Numbered from the stretch's first letter, positions 21,410 through 31,129 are shown. The stretch: DNA of 64,000 bases from Oceanimonas marisflavi (GCF_003049725.1 NZ_QAGM01000010.1:1-64000); one strand, 5' to 3'. Notes: a model not told the origin generated them from the letters alone. Numbers and translations: made by a program.

Positions 21410-21436
21410 AAAAAGCTCCCTTGCGGAGCTTTTTGT
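21410..21436 (+). terminator. Terminator after bfd
   Basis: The stem AAAAAGCTCC/GGAGCTTTTT with a 5-base loop lies about 20 bases after the stop. Confidence 0.88.
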
Positions 21437-21509
21437 CGTTTTAAGGGCTGCAGCTCCAGCGTGCTTTTGGCTACCATGAGCCTCCAAGCGTACAAGGATG
21501 CTGTCAGTG

Positions 21510-21971
21510 ATGAAAGAGACTCAAAGAACACTTACTGTTTGCAAGAGTGTGGCCCTGGTGGCCCATGATCATAAAAAGTCCCGGCTGCTGGAATGGGCCT
21601 CAACTCATGCCGACATTCTTAAAAAGCACCGGCTTTATGCCACCGGCACCACAGGCACCATGCTGGGTCGTCAGGTTGGCCTTAGTGTGCATTGCCTGCT
21701 GTCCGGTCCCATGGGAGGGGATCAGCAGCTGGGTGCCATGATCGCCGAAGGCAAAATCGATGTGCTGATCTTTTTCTGGGATCCCCTCAATGCCGTGCCT
21801 CACGATCCCGATGTCAAGGCACTGTTGCGTCTGGCGTCGGTGTGGAATATTCCGGTGGCGACCAATGCCGCCACTGCCGACATGCTGATCAACAGCGTAC
21901 AGATGGGGGCCGAGTTCGGCATCAGTATTCCCGACTACGATGGCTACCTGAAGGAAAGAACCGGCGACTGA
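21510..21971 (+). CDS. mgsA: Methylglyoxal synthase
   Basis: A 153-residue enzyme that converts dihydroxyacetone phosphate to methylglyoxal and phosphate, a bypass of lower glycolysis under phosphate limitation. It has the family start [10 protein letters not shown], the phosphate-binding [20 protein letters not shown] and the active-site block [21 protein letters not shown]. The start could be the ATG at 21498 or 21510; the latter gives a length matching E. coli (152). Confidence 0.95.
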   Translation: MKETQRTLTVCKSVALVAHDHKKSRLLEWASTHADILKKHRLYATGTTGTMLGRQVGLSVHCLLSGPMGGDQQLGAMIAEGKIDVLIFFWDPLNAVPHDPDVKALLRLASVWNIPVATNAATADMLINSVQMGAEFGISIPDYDGYLKERTGD

Positions 21972-22040
21972 ATGTTCGGTATTCTGTTAAAAATGCGCCT
22001 GTGACAGACAAAAAGTGACAGATTATTTATCGCTACATTA

Positions 22041-22052
22041 AATGTATACAAA
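22041..22052 (+). promoter_or_regulatory. TTGTATAC-type operator upstream of the GlcG-like gene
   Basis: AATGTATACAAA matches 10 of 12 bases of the perfect palindrome ATTGTATACAAT found between uraH and puuE. It lies 86 bases before the GlcG-like start. A direct repeat GTGACAGA (22001 and 22015, period 14) is just upstream. Confidence 0.45.
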
Positions 22053-22138
22053 TATCTGTTAACTTTGTCCCGGTTTTGTGTTTTATTAGTGGCCAGTTGG
22101 TAATACTTTAGTATGGCTAGACAGGGAGTCATTGAGTA

Positions 22139-22570
22139 ATGAACACAGTTTCACTTGAACAGGCACTGGCAATCACTCAGGGCGCACTGCAACGGGGCAA
22201 GGAAATGTCGGCGGCACCGCTGACTGTCGCCGTGCTCGACAGCGCCGGTGTGCTGGTGTCACTGCAGCGTCAAGACACCGCCAGCCTGATGCGTCCGGAT
22301 ATAGCTATCGCCAAGGCCTGGGGCTCCATCGCGCTGGGGCGCAGCTCTCGTGGTCTGGCCGAGATGGCGGCGGCCCGTCCGGGCTTTATGCAGTCCCTCA
22401 ACACCCTGGGTGAAGGCAAAATTCTCCCTGCGCCGGGTGGGGTGCTGATCCGGGATGAGAACAACCTGATCATCGGTGCCGTTGGCATTACCGGTGACCT
22501 GTCCGATGTGGATGAAGCCTGCGCCGTGGCCGGCATTGAAAAGGTCGGCCTGAAGGCCGACTACAGTTAA
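22139..22570 (+). CDS. GlcG/HbpS-like (DUF336) protein
   Basis: A 143-residue single-domain protein of the GlcG/HbpS family: SLEQALAITQGALQRGKEM at the start, AVLDSAGVLVSLQRQDTASLM, and PGGVLIRDENNLIIGAVGITGDLSDVDEACA. Some family members bind haem or corrinoids, and GlcG lies in glycolate operons, but function is generally unknown. GGGAG lies 10 bases before the ATG. The operator-like palindrome upstream suggests co-regulation with the purine genes; glyoxylate from ureidoglycolate would make a GlcG-like protein fit there. That link is inference. Confidence 0.85.
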   Translation: MNTVSLEQALAITQGALQRGKEMSAAPLTVAVLDSAGVLVSLQRQDTASLMRPDIAIAKAWGSIALGRSSRGLAEMAAARPGFMQSLNTLGEGKILPAPGGVLIRDENNLIIGAVGITGDLSDVDEACAVAGIEKVGLKADYS

Positions 22571-22631
22571 CCCGGTACCGTAGCACCAGCCTGTTGTTTT
22601 GGTCGAGGGGTAACCTTGGTTACTCTTTTTT

Positions 22632-22660
22632 CACGCTCACCCTCTGGTGGGCGTTTTTTT
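22632..22660 (+). terminator. Terminator after the GlcG-like gene
   Basis: The stem ACGCTCACC/GGTGGGCGT (one G-T pair) with a short loop is followed by seven T. Confidence 0.85.
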
Positions 22661-22736
22661 ATGAATTTTTAACGTATTCCGGTATGGTTGGCAAAAACAA
22701 AGCCATCGTTTTGTGCCCGGAGCCCAAAAAATAACT

Positions 22737-23357
22737 ATGTCACGGATAAGAGCAAAGAACGAAGAGAAGATCATTCGCGCAGCCAGCCGGGTGTTTGCCG
22801 AGCACGGCTATGCCGCCACCAAGACGGCCGATATCGCTGAGCTGGCGCAGCTGCCCAAACCCAATATCTACTATTACTTTGGCAGCAAGGACAACCTGTA
22901 CCGGGCGGTGCTGGAAAGCGTGGTTGAGCCCTTGCTGGCGGCCTCGGCTCCGTTTGAAGAGCATGAGGACCCGCTGACCGCACTGACCGCCTATATTCGC
23001 GTCAAGTTGCTGATCTCCCGGGATTACCCCTATGCCTCCAAGGTATTCGCCAGCGAGATCATGCACGGCGCGCCGCGCTTGCCCGAAGACATCATCGCTC
23101 GTCTGAGCGAGCAGACTCAAACCCTGAGTGCGCGTCTGAACCAGTGGATGGAGCAGGGACTGATGACCCGGCTGGAGCCCCGACACCTGCTGTTTGCCAT
23201 CTGGGCGTCCACCCAGACCTACGCCGACTTCAACTGGCAGATCACCATGGCGCTGGGCAAGGACAAGCTCGACGATGCCGACTATGATCAGGCCGCCGAG
23301 GTGATCACCCGCATGGTGATTGAAGGCTGCCGGGTCAGCTCTGTGGCCGAAGCCTGA
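22737..23357 (+). CDS. RutR-like TetR family regulator
   Basis: A 206-residue TetR repressor. The HTH is at about residues 13-58 (AASRVFAEHGYAATKTADIAELAQLPKPNIYYYFGSKDNLY). The C-terminal region resembles E. coli RutR (VKLLISRDYPYASKVFASEIMHGAP and LLFAIWASTQTYADF), the uracil/thymine-sensing regulator of pyrimidine and purine catabolism. A RutR-box-like palindrome covers the xdhA promoter about 1.5 kb downstream, so this protein is the likely regulator of xdhABC. The ATG at 22737 is preferred over an in-frame GTG at 22713. It converges on the MFS gene with a 2-bp gap. Confidence 0.85.
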   Translation: MSRIRAKNEEKIIRAASRVFAEHGYAATKTADIAELAQLPKPNIYYYFGSKDNLYRAVLESVVEPLLAASAPFEEHEDPLTALTAYIRVKLLISRDYPYASKVFASEIMHGAPRLPEDIIARLSEQTQTLSARLNQWMEQGLMTRLEPRHLLFAIWASTQTYADFNWQITMALGKDKLDDADYDQAAEVITRMVIEGCRVSSVAEA

Positions 23358-23359
23358 GC

Positions 23360-24751
23360 TTACTCCGAGGGATTTTTGGCCTGGTTGCCAAGCTCCCTGT
23401 CGGGCATCACGAAGCCCAGCAGCAGGCAAATCAGGCCATAACCTGTCAGCGACAGATATACCGGAGCTGACCAGTCGAACAGTTGCTGCTGGTACTGCCA
23501 GCCCAGCCAGATCACCCCAAGCGTCCCCCCCAGTGAGCGGCAGAAATTCATCAGCGCCAGCCCGGACCCCAGCTGAGAGGAGGGCAGGGCGTTCTGCACC
23601 GCAATGGAGCAGGCGACGATCAGAAAACCGATGCCCAGACCGGCGGAAATCAGGCCGCCATACAGCCAGCCGCCGTTCAGGCCCTGAGTTACCAGTGCCC
23701 ACAGCAAGGTGCAACCCAGCCCCAGAAACAGGCCGCCCAGCCAGGGAAAGGGCCGGCAATAGCCTGCATGGGCAATGCGCTTGCCACTGATAAAGGTGCC
23801 GGTGGTCACGCTCAGAATAAACCACAGCAAAATCCGGCTGGTATCGTCAGGGCTCAGCCCCTGCTGTTCGAGAGCCAGAGGCAGATACACCAGCAGCCCC
23901 AGCCGCACCGCTTCCGACAAGGCCAGCAACAAAACGGCCATGGCCAACAGTCGTTCACCCAGCAGCCGCAGCGGCAGTACCGGATGAGGATGATGCCATT
24001 GTTGCACCAGCAGCAGCAGACTGAGCAGGGCGGCAACAGCCATCAGCAGCGGCTGAAACGGGGCCAGTGCCGGCAGCAGCTCGGCGGTATTGGTAGACAG
24101 GCCCCAGGCCACGCCCGTCAGCAACAGCAGCACGATTCCGGTGTTGTCCGGCGTGCTGCGTGCGCCCTTGTGTCCCAGCCCTTTCAGCGTCCAGTAGCTG
24201 ACCGCCATGGCCAGCAGCCCCAGAGGCAGCTTGAACAGAAACAGCCAGCGCCAGTCAAAACGGGCCACCAGAAAGGCGCCCAGCAGCGGCCCCGCCACGC
24301 TCGATACCGCAAACAGGGTGGAGATCAGTCCCTGATAGCGGCCCACCTGACGGGGTGGGATCACATCGGCGATCACCGCGAATGACAGCGCAATCAGGCC
24401 GCCGCCGCCCAGGCCGGTCAGCAGCCGGGTGGCCAGCAGCAGGGGCAGGCTGTCGGTGAGGGCGCTGGCCAGAGACCCAAGCGTAAACAGACCCAGGGCC
24501 GCCGCCAGGCAGGGAGTACGGCCAAAGCGATCACTCAGCCGGCCGTACACCGGCATGGTCAGGGTCATGGCAAACAGGTAGCTGCTCACCAGCAGTGGCG
24601 CCAGGGCGGGGGACTCAAAGATTTGCCCCAGGCGGGAAATGGCGGGCATCAGTAGGGTGATCTCCAGCGCGCCCAGCATGATGGCCAGGGCCACGCCGGC
24701 AAAGACCCGGTGTGCCCGCCGGCTTTGGTGTGCCTGAATGGTTTCGGACAT
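23360..24751 (-). CDS. MFS transporter (multidrug/purine efflux type)
   Basis: A 463-residue major facilitator with about 12-14 membrane segments. The motif A loop is visible as GRLSDRFGRTPCL near residue 75 and antiporter-type motif C elements lie in the next helices, as in drug:proton exporters. The substrate is unknown; the position between a RutR-like regulator and xdhABC leaves room for a purine, pyrimidine or analogue. The ATG at 24751 has GGGAG upstream. It is divergent from xdhA. Confidence 0.85.
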   Translation of the reverse strand: MSETIQAHQSRRAHRVFAGVALAIMLGALEITLLMPAISRLGQIFESPALAPLLVSSYLFAMTLTMPVYGRLSDRFGRTPCLAAALGLFTLGSLASALTDSLPLLLATRLLTGLGGGGLIALSFAVIADVIPPRQVGRYQGLISTLFAVSSVAGPLLGAFLVARFDWRWLFLFKLPLGLLAMAVSYWTLKGLGHKGARSTPDNTGIVLLLLTGVAWGLSTNTAELLPALAPFQPLLMAVAALLSLLLLVQQWHHPHPVLPLRLLGERLLAMAVLLLALSEAVRLGLLVYLPLALEQQGLSPDDTSRILLWFILSVTTGTFISGKRIAHAGYCRPFPWLGGLFLGLGCTLLWALVTQGLNGGWLYGGLISAGLGIGFLIVACSIAVQNALPSSQLGSGLALMNFCRSLGGTLGVIWLGWQYQQQLFDWSAPVYLSLTGYGLICLLLGFVMPDRELGNQAKNPSE

Positions 24752-24889
24752 GATAAACAGGGCTCCCACTACACTTTAAGAAACCGGGCTGTCCAGTCCG
24801 ACATGGGGAACTGTGACAGAAAACCTTTTTTTAAGCAGGCAGTTAACTATGAAGTAGCCAGCCACGGCAACCCGGGTGTAAAATTTTTG

Positions 24890-24918
24890 TTGACCAAAAA
24901 GTCAGATTTTAATTTAAT
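24890..24918 (+). promoter_or_regulatory. xdhA promoter with RutR-box-like operator
   Basis: The -35 TTGACC (24890-24895), a 17-base spacer and the -10 TTTAAT (24913-24918) form a good sigma70 promoter. The operator TTGACCAAAAAGTCAG (24890-24905) matches 11 of the 14 defined bases of the E. coli RutR site TTGACCANNTGGTCAA and covers the -35, a position expected to repress. Confidence 0.6.
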
Positions 24919-24983
24919 TATATGTGAAGATATTAACAACCCATTCGTTCGGCCCGGCGCTGGAACGCTGAAGGAGGCAAGCC

Positions 24984-26429
24984 GTGATCACCTTTCTGTT
25001 AAATCAGGAGCTGCGACAGGAGAAAGACCTGTCCCCCAATATGACGGTGCTCAATTACCTGCGCACCCGGGCCGGCAAGACCGGCACCAAGGAAGGCTGC
25101 GGCTCCGGAGACTGCGGCGCCTGCACTGTGGTGCTGGGCGAGCGTGACGGTGAGCGCATGCGTTACCGCTCGGTCAACTCCTGCCTGACCTTTGTCTCGG
25201 CCCTGCACGGCAAGCAGCTGATCACGGTGGAAGATCTGCAGTCAAAGGACGGCAGTCTGCACCCGGTGCAGCAGGCCATGGTGGACTTTCACGGCTCCCA
25301 GTGCGGCTTCTGCACCCCCGGCTTTATCATGTCGATGTTTGCCCTCAGCAAGAACAAGCCGGCGGCCGACAAGCACGACATTTTTGAGGCCCTGGCCGGC
25401 AACCTGTGCCGTTGCACCGGCTACCGTCCCATAGTGGACGCCGCCAGAGCCATTGCCGAACAGCCTGCGCTTGCCGACGAGTTTTCCCGCTACGAGCAGC
25501 AGCTGGTGGCCCGGCTGGCAAAAATCGAAACCGACACCCTGGTGACCCTGAGCGGCGACGACAAGGTGTGCTTCTCGCCCACCAGCAGCGCCGAGCTGGC
25601 GACCCTGCTGCAGCAGCACCCGGACGCTCGCCTGCTGGCCGGCGGCACCGATCTGGCGCTGGAAGTCACCCAGTTTCACCGGGAGCTGCCCACCATGATC
25701 TACGTGGGCAACGTGGCCGACATGAAAACCCTGGAAGAGACCGATGCCGGTCTGGTGATCGGCGCCGCCCGCAGTCTGAGCGACAGCTATGAGGCCCTGA
25801 ACCGCTACTACCCCGATTTCGGCGAGCTGCTGCACCGCTTTGCTTCACTGCAAATTCGCAATCAGGGCACCCTGGGGGGCAACATCGGCAACGCCTCGCC
25901 CATCGGCGACGCGCCGCCGGTGCTGATTGCCCTCAACGCCACCCTGGTGTTGCGCAAGGGCGACCGGGTGCGAGAGCTGCCGGTGGAAGACTATTTCCTC
26001 AGCTACAAGGTCACGGCTCAGGAAGAAGGGGAGTTTATCGAGAAGATCATCGTGCCCAGACCCGCCGCCAATCAGCACTTCAGGGTGTACAAGCTGTCCA
26101 AACGAATAGACGACGACATTTCCGCGGTGTGCGGTGCCTTTAACCTGATCATCGAGAACGGCACCGTCACTCAGGCCCGTATCGGCTTTGGCGGCATGGC
26201 CGCCACCCCCAAGCGGGCTTCGGGTTGTGAACAGGCGCTGGTGGGCCAGGCCTGGAACATGGCCACGGTCAAGGCCGCGATGAAGGCGCTGGAAGCCGAC
26301 TTCGAGCCGCTGTCGGATTTTCGCGCCAGCAAGGAATACCGCACGCGCACCGCAGCCAACCTGCTGTACAAGTGCTTTATTGAGCAACAGGATCTGAAAC
26401 TGGAAACCAGGGTGACGTCTTATGTCTAA
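24984..26429 (+). CDS. xdhA: Xanthine dehydrogenase small subunit (FeS/FAD)
   Basis: A 481-residue subunit that carries electrons from the molybdenum centre to NAD+. The N-terminal [2Fe-2S] domain has GCGSGDCGACTVVLG; the second helical [2Fe-2S] domain has QCGFCTPGFIMSMFAL and NLCRCTGYRPI. The FAD-binding domain follows (LLAGGTDLALEVTQ; QIRNQGTLGGNIGNASPIGD). The architecture is that of bacterial XdhA. GGAGGCAAGCC precedes the start. The gene overlaps xdhB by eight bases. Confidence 0.96.
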   Translation: MITFLLNQELRQEKDLSPNMTVLNYLRTRAGKTGTKEGCGSGDCGACTVVLGERDGERMRYRSVNSCLTFVSALHGKQLITVEDLQSKDGSLHPVQQAMVDFHGSQCGFCTPGFIMSMFALSKNKPAADKHDIFEALAGNLCRCTGYRPIVDAARAIAEQPALADEFSRYEQQLVARLAKIETDTLVTLSGDDKVCFSPTSSAELATLLQQHPDARLLAGGTDLALEVTQFHRELPTMIYVGNVADMKTLEETDAGLVIGAARSLSDSYEALNRYYPDFGELLHRFASLQIRNQGTLGGNIGNASPIGDAPPVLIALNATLVLRKGDRVRELPVEDYFLSYKVTAQEEGEFIEKIIVPRPAANQHFRVYKLSKRIDDDISAVCGAFNLIIENGTVTQARIGFGGMAATPKRASGCEQALVGQAWNMATVKAAMKALEADFEPLSDFRASKEYRTRTAANLLYKCFIEQQDLKLETRVTSYV

Positions 26430-28821
26430 CAAACCGCAGAACACGCTCACCATCGACGAAATGATGGCGAAGATAAAACAGGATCTGCAAACCGGCGTGG
26501 GCAAGAGCGTGCCCCACGACAGCGCCGCCAAGCAGGTGTCCGGTGAGGCCCAGTACATAGACGACCGGCTGGAGTTTCCCAACCAGTTGCACGTATATGC
26601 CCGGCTTTCCGATCAGGCCCATGCCCGCATCACCAGACTGGATGTGAGCCCCTGTTACGACTTTCCCGGTGTGGCCATCGTCATTACCGCCGACGACGTG
26701 CCCGGCGAGCTGGATATCGGCCCGGTGCTGGCCGGCGATCCGCTGCTGGCCGACGGCAAGGTGGAATACTATGGTCAGCCGGTGCTGGCGGTGGCCGCCG
26801 CTGACATGGAAACCGCCCGCAAGGCGGCCATGGCCGCCATTGTGGAATACGAGCCGCTGCCGGCGGTGCTGTCGGTGGAAGAGGCCCTGGAAAAAGAGCT
26901 GTTTGTCACCGAAAGCCACAAACAGCAGCGGGGCGACTCGGCCACCGGTCTGAAAAAGGCAAAACACGTCATTGAAGGCAGCCTGCATATCGGCGGCCAG
27001 GAGCATTTTTATCTGGAAACCCAGGTCAGTTCCGTGGTGCCCACCGAAGATGGCGGCATGATGGTGTTCACCTCCAGCCAGAACCCCACCGAGGTGCAGA
27101 AGCTGGTGGCCAGCGTCCTGGGTGTGTCCATGAACAAGGTGGTGATCGACATGCGCCGCATGGGCGGTGGCTTTGGCGGCAAGGAAACCCAGGCCGCCGG
27201 CCCCGCCTGCATGGCGGCGGTGGTGGCCCGCCTGACCGGCCGCCCGGCCAAGATGCGGCTGCCGCGCATGGAAGACATGATCATGACCGGCAAGCGGCAC
27301 CCCTTCTACAACCAGTACAAAATCGGCTTTGACGACAGCGGCCGCATTCAGGCGGCGGAAATCATCGTGGCCGGTAACTGCGGCTATTCGCCGGATCTGT
27401 CCTCGTCCATTGTCGATCGGGCCATGTTCCACTCCGACAATGCCTATTACCTGGGTGATGTCACCGTCATCGGCCACCGCTGCAAGACCAACACCGCATC
27501 CAACACCGCCTACCGCGGCTTTGGTGGTCCTCAGGGCATGATGACCATAGAGCACGTGATGGACGAAATCGCCTCATATCTGGGCAAGGACCCGCTGGAG
27601 ATCCGCAAGATCAACTTCTACGGCAAGGACGAGCGCAACGTCACTCACTACCATCAGCCGGTGGAGCACAATATTATTCACGAGCTGGTGGCGGATCTGG
27701 AGCTGTCCTCGGAATACGCCCGACGGCGCGAAGAAATCCGGGCCTTTAACGCAAAAAGCCCGATCCTGAAAAAGGGTATCGCCATCACGCCGGTGAAGTT
27801 CGGCATCTCCTTTACCGCCACCTTCCTTAACCAGGCCGGGGCGCTGATCCACGTCTATACCGACGGCAGCATTCACCTCAACCACGGCGGTACCGAAATG
27901 GGCCAGGGGCTCAATATCAAGGTGGCCCAGGTGGTGGCGGAAGAATTTCAGGTGGACATCGACCGTATTCAGATCACCGCCACCAACACCGACAAGGTGC
28001 CCAACACCTCGCCCACGGCAGCCTCGAGCGGTGCCGATCTCAACGGCAAGGCGGCCCAGAACGCGGCCCGCACCATCAGGCAGCGGCTGATCGACTGGGC
28101 GGCGGGTCATTTTCAGGTGAGCCCGGAAGAGGTGGTGTTCAAGAACAACCTAGTGCAGATTCGCGATACCCTGATGACGTTCCAGGAGTTTGTGCAGCTG
28201 GCCTATTTCAACCAGGTGTCGCTGTCGAGCACCGGCTTCTACAAGACCCCCAAGATCTACTACGACCACGCCACCGGCTCGGGCCGCCCCTTCTACTACT
28301 TTGCCTACGGCGCCGCCTGTGCCGAGGTGGTGGTGGATACCCTCACCGGCGAGTACAAGCTGCTGCGTACCGACATACTGCACGATGTGGGCGACTCCCT
28401 GAACCCGGCCATCGACATAGGCCAGGTGGAAGGGGCCTTTATTCAGGGTGCCGGCTGGCTCACTACCGAGGAGCTGGTGTGGAACGACAAGGGCAAGCTG
28501 ATGACCAGTGGCCCCGCCAGCTACAAGATTCCGGCGGTGGCCGACATGCCCATTGATTTTCGCGTCAAGCTGGTGGAAAACCGCAAGAACCCGGAAGACA
28601 CGGTATTTCACTCCAAGGCCGTGGGCGAGCCGCCCTTTATGCTGGGCATTTCGGTGTGGTGTGCCCTGAAAGACGCCGTGGCCAGTGTGTCCGGTTACCG
28701 CCGCTATCCCCATATCGACGCGCCGGCCACGCCGGAGCGGGTGTTGTGGGCGGCAGAGCAAATGCGTGAGCTGGTGGAGCGGGAAGAAGCTGCTGTCACC
28801 GACGCGGTTTCCATCAAGTAA
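26422..28821 (+). CDS. xdhB: Xanthine dehydrogenase molybdopterin-binding subunit
   Basis: The 799-residue catalytic subunit of the heterotetrameric enzyme oxidising hypoxanthine and xanthine to urate. The molybdenum-cofactor contacts are visible in MRRMGGGFGGKETQ and GGTEMGQGLNIKVAQ. The catalytic glutamate is in the C-terminal AVGEPPFMLGISVW. Length is normal for XdhB. It overlaps xdhA, so the subunits are made together. Confidence 0.96.
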   Translation: MSNKPQNTLTIDEMMAKIKQDLQTGVGKSVPHDSAAKQVSGEAQYIDDRLEFPNQLHVYARLSDQAHARITRLDVSPCYDFPGVAIVITADDVPGELDIGPVLAGDPLLADGKVEYYGQPVLAVAAADMETARKAAMAAIVEYEPLPAVLSVEEALEKELFVTESHKQQRGDSATGLKKAKHVIEGSLHIGGQEHFYLETQVSSVVPTEDGGMMVFTSSQNPTEVQKLVASVLGVSMNKVVIDMRRMGGGFGGKETQAAGPACMAAVVARLTGRPAKMRLPRMEDMIMTGKRHPFYNQYKIGFDDSGRIQAAEIIVAGNCGYSPDLSSSIVDRAMFHSDNAYYLGDVTVIGHRCKTNTASNTAYRGFGGPQGMMTIEHVMDEIASYLGKDPLEIRKINFYGKDERNVTHYHQPVEHNIIHELVADLELSSEYARRREEIRAFNAKSPILKKGIAITPVKFGISFTATFLNQAGALIHVYTDGSIHLNHGGTEMGQGLNIKVAQVVAEEFQVDIDRIQITATNTDKVPNTSPTAASSGADLNGKAAQNAARTIRQRLIDWAAGHFQVSPEEVVFKNNLVQIRDTLMTFQEFVQLAYFNQVSLSSTGFYKTPKIYYDHATGSGRPFYYFAYGAACAEVVVDTLTGEYKLLRTDILHDVGDSLNPAIDIGQVEGAFIQGAGWLTTEELVWNDKGKLMTSGPASYKIPAVADMPIDFRVKLVENRKNPEDTVFHSKAVGEPPFMLGISVWCALKDAVASVSGYRRYPHIDAPATPERVLWAAEQMRELVEREEAAVTDAVSIK

Positions 28822-28873
28822 GGATCCGGCAACGGCACACCAGAGGGGCGCGACGCCGCCCCGGGAGCGACAC

Positions 28874-29701
28874 ATGTTCAAGGACAACTGGATTCGGACC
28901 CTGGCCGAACTGGAGCAGAAGGGCGAGCCCTGCGTCATGGTGACCGTGGTGGAGCACAAGGGCTCCACTCCCCGTGACAGCGGCACCAAGATGCTGGTGA
29001 CCGAAATCGGCTGTTACGCCACCATAGGTGGGGGCCATCTGGAATACAAGGCCTTGGAGCTGGCCCGGCAGATGCTGAGCAGCGGCGAGCAGCAGATGCG
29101 TATCGAGCGCTTCAATCTGGGCGCCAGTCTGGGGCAGTGCTGCGGCGGCATGGCCACCATCACGCTGGAGCCGGTGGTGCGGCCTCGGCACCATCTGGTG
29201 CTGTTCGGAGCCGGCCATGTGGCCAGGGCGCTGGTGCACATACTGGCGACCCTGCCGTTTCGCATCACCTGGATAGATTCCCGGGCCGAGGAGTTTCCCG
29301 ACACCCTGCCCGAGGGCGTTACCGCCCTGATGAGCGAAGATCCGGTGGATGAGGTGGATGATCAGCCAGCCGGCAGTTACTACCTGGTGATGACTCACAA
29401 CCACCAGCTGGATCTGGAACTGTGCGCCCGCATTCTCAGGCGGGGTGACGCCCGCTACTTTGGCGTGATCGGCTCGCGCACCAAGCGCAAGCGCTTTGAC
29501 TACCGGCTGAAGGAGCGGGGCTTTGACGACGCCGCCCTGGCTTCCATGATCTGCCCCATCGGCCTGCCCGAAGTGACCGGCAAGCATCCGGCGGAGATCG
29601 CCGTGTCGGTGGCCGGCCAGCTGATCGCCGCCTACCAGGCCGGTAATGCGGCCGCCGCCGGTGAGGCGAGCCCTGCCACGATTCAGGCCGAGCACGCCTG
29701 A
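28874..29701 (+). CDS. xdhC: Xanthine dehydrogenase accessory protein XdhC
   Basis: A 275-residue chaperone that binds molybdenum cofactor, promotes its sulfuration and inserts it into XdhB. The N-terminal XdhC/CoxI domain (CVMVTVVEHKGSTPRDSGTKMLV, GGGHLEYKALELARQ) is followed by a Rossmann domain (LVLFGAGHVARALVHILA; YFGVIGSRTKRKRF). The ATG at 28874 has GGGAGCG upstream. The gene order xdhABC-guaD is common. Confidence 0.94.
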   Translation: MFKDNWIRTLAELEQKGEPCVMVTVVEHKGSTPRDSGTKMLVTEIGCYATIGGGHLEYKALELARQMLSSGEQQMRIERFNLGASLGQCCGGMATITLEPVVRPRHHLVLFGAGHVARALVHILATLPFRITWIDSRAEEFPDTLPEGVTALMSEDPVDEVDDQPAGSYYLVMTHNHQLDLELCARILRRGDARYFGVIGSRTKRKRFDYRLKERGFDDAALASMICPIGLPEVTGKHPAEIAVSVAGQLIAAYQAGNAAAAGEASPATIQAEHA

Positions 29702-29729
29702 CTTTATTATTTCAAGGAGACGCGCAGAG

Positions 29730-31049
29730 ATGACGCAACCCCTGGCCTATCGCGCCGCCATTCTCTACAGCCTGGGTGATCCGGCCAAGGTGGGTCTCGA
29801 TGACTCTTATGTCTGGCACGAAGACGGCGTGCTGGTGGTGGCCGACGGCCATATTCAGGACGTGGGCCCGGCCCCGGAGGTGCTGGACCGGTTGCCCGCC
29901 GGCACGCAAGTGGTGACGCTGGAAAACCGGCTGATCACCCCGGGCTTTATCGATACCCATATTCACTTTCCCCAGACCGAAATGATCGCGTCTTACGGCG
30001 ATCAGCTGCTCGACTGGCTCAACAACTACACCTTTCCGGAAGAGCGCAAGTTTGCCGACCCGGAACACGCCGCCCGCGTGGCCGGGTTGTTTCTCGATGA
30101 GCTGCTGCGCAATGGCACCACCACCGCCATGGTCTACGGCACCGTGCATCCCCAGGCGGTGGACGCCTTCTTTACCGAGTCGGCCCGGCGCAACACCCGC
30201 ATGATCGCCGGCAAGGTAATGATGGATCGCAACGCCCCCGACTATCTGCTGGACACGCCCGCATCCTCCTATGCCGACAGCAAGGCCCTGATCGAGCGCT
30301 GGCACAAGAAGGGCCGTCAACTCTATGCGGTGACGCCCCGTTTTGCCCCCACCAGCAGCCCGGAGCAGCTGGAGATGGCCGGCCGCCTGTTGCAGGAATA
30401 TCCCGATCTCTACCTGCAGACCCACCTGTCGGAAAACCGCAAGGAAATTGACTGGGTGAGGGCGCTGTTTCCCGAGCAGACCGGTTATCTGGACGTGTAT
30501 GACCATCATGGCCTGCTCAGTGAGCGTTCCATCTTTGCCCACTGCGTGCATCTGGAAGACGGCGAATGCGAGCGGCTGCACGCTACCGGCTCCGGGGTGT
30601 CTTTCTGTGCCACCTCCAACCTGTTTCTCGGCTCCGGCCTGCTCGATCTGGCCCGGCTGGAGCGCTTTGGCGTCAATGTCAGCCTGGGTACCGACGTGGG
30701 CGGCGGCACCAGCTTTTCCCTGCTGCAGACCATGAACGAAGCCTACAAGGTGTTGCAGCTGCAGCAGCAGAAACTGCATCCGCTCAAGGCCTTTTATCTG
30801 GCCACCCTTGGGGGTGCCGAGTCGCTGCGGCTGGACGACCGGCTGGGCAATCTGCTGCCGGGCAAGGAGGCCGACTTCCTGGTGATCGATCTGCATGCGA
30901 CCCCGCTGATGAAAGCGCGTATACAAAACGCTCAAACTTTGTACGAAAAACTGTTCGTACTGATGATGCTGGGAGATGACAGAGCCATTGCCGAAACCCA
31001 TGTTTACGGTGAAAGACGGCATCGCCGAAATGAGCCGGAATGGCAGTAA
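29730..31049 (+). CDS. guaD: Guanine deaminase
   Basis: A 439-residue amidohydrolase (the same length as E. coli GuaD) that converts guanine to xanthine, the substrate of the dehydrogenase encoded just upstream. Metal ligands are in PGFIDTHIHFPQTEM, the HLSEN segment and the FAHCVHL segment; the catalytic Asp is in LGTDVGGGTSFS. AAGGAGACG lies upstream of the ATG at 29730. It is the last gene of the xdh operon and is followed by a strong terminator. Confidence 0.96.
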   Translation: MTQPLAYRAAILYSLGDPAKVGLDDSYVWHEDGVLVVADGHIQDVGPAPEVLDRLPAGTQVVTLENRLITPGFIDTHIHFPQTEMIASYGDQLLDWLNNYTFPEERKFADPEHAARVAGLFLDELLRNGTTTAMVYGTVHPQAVDAFFTESARRNTRMIAGKVMMDRNAPDYLLDTPASSYADSKALIERWHKKGRQLYAVTPRFAPTSSPEQLEMAGRLLQEYPDLYLQTHLSENRKEIDWVRALFPEQTGYLDVYDHHGLLSERSIFAHCVHLEDGECERLHATGSGVSFCATSNLFLGSGLLDLARLERFGVNVSLGTDVGGGTSFSLLQTMNEAYKVLQLQQQKLHPLKAFYLATLGGAESLRLDDRLGNLLPGKEADFLVIDLHATPLMKARIQNAQTLYEKLFVLMMLGDDRAIAETHVYGERRHRRNEPEWQ

Positions 31050-31064
31050 GGGCCATGTGAGCAC

Positions 31065-31093
31065 GAAAAAACGCCCTGATCGGGCGTTTTTTG
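31065..31093 (+). terminator. Terminator after xdhABC-guaD
   Basis: The stem AAAAAACGCCC/GGGCGTTTTTT with a TGAT loop lies shortly after the guaD stop. Confidence 0.93.
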
Positions 31094-31129
31094 TGTTCAG
31101 TCACAGACTTGGACATTGTGACTGTTGTA

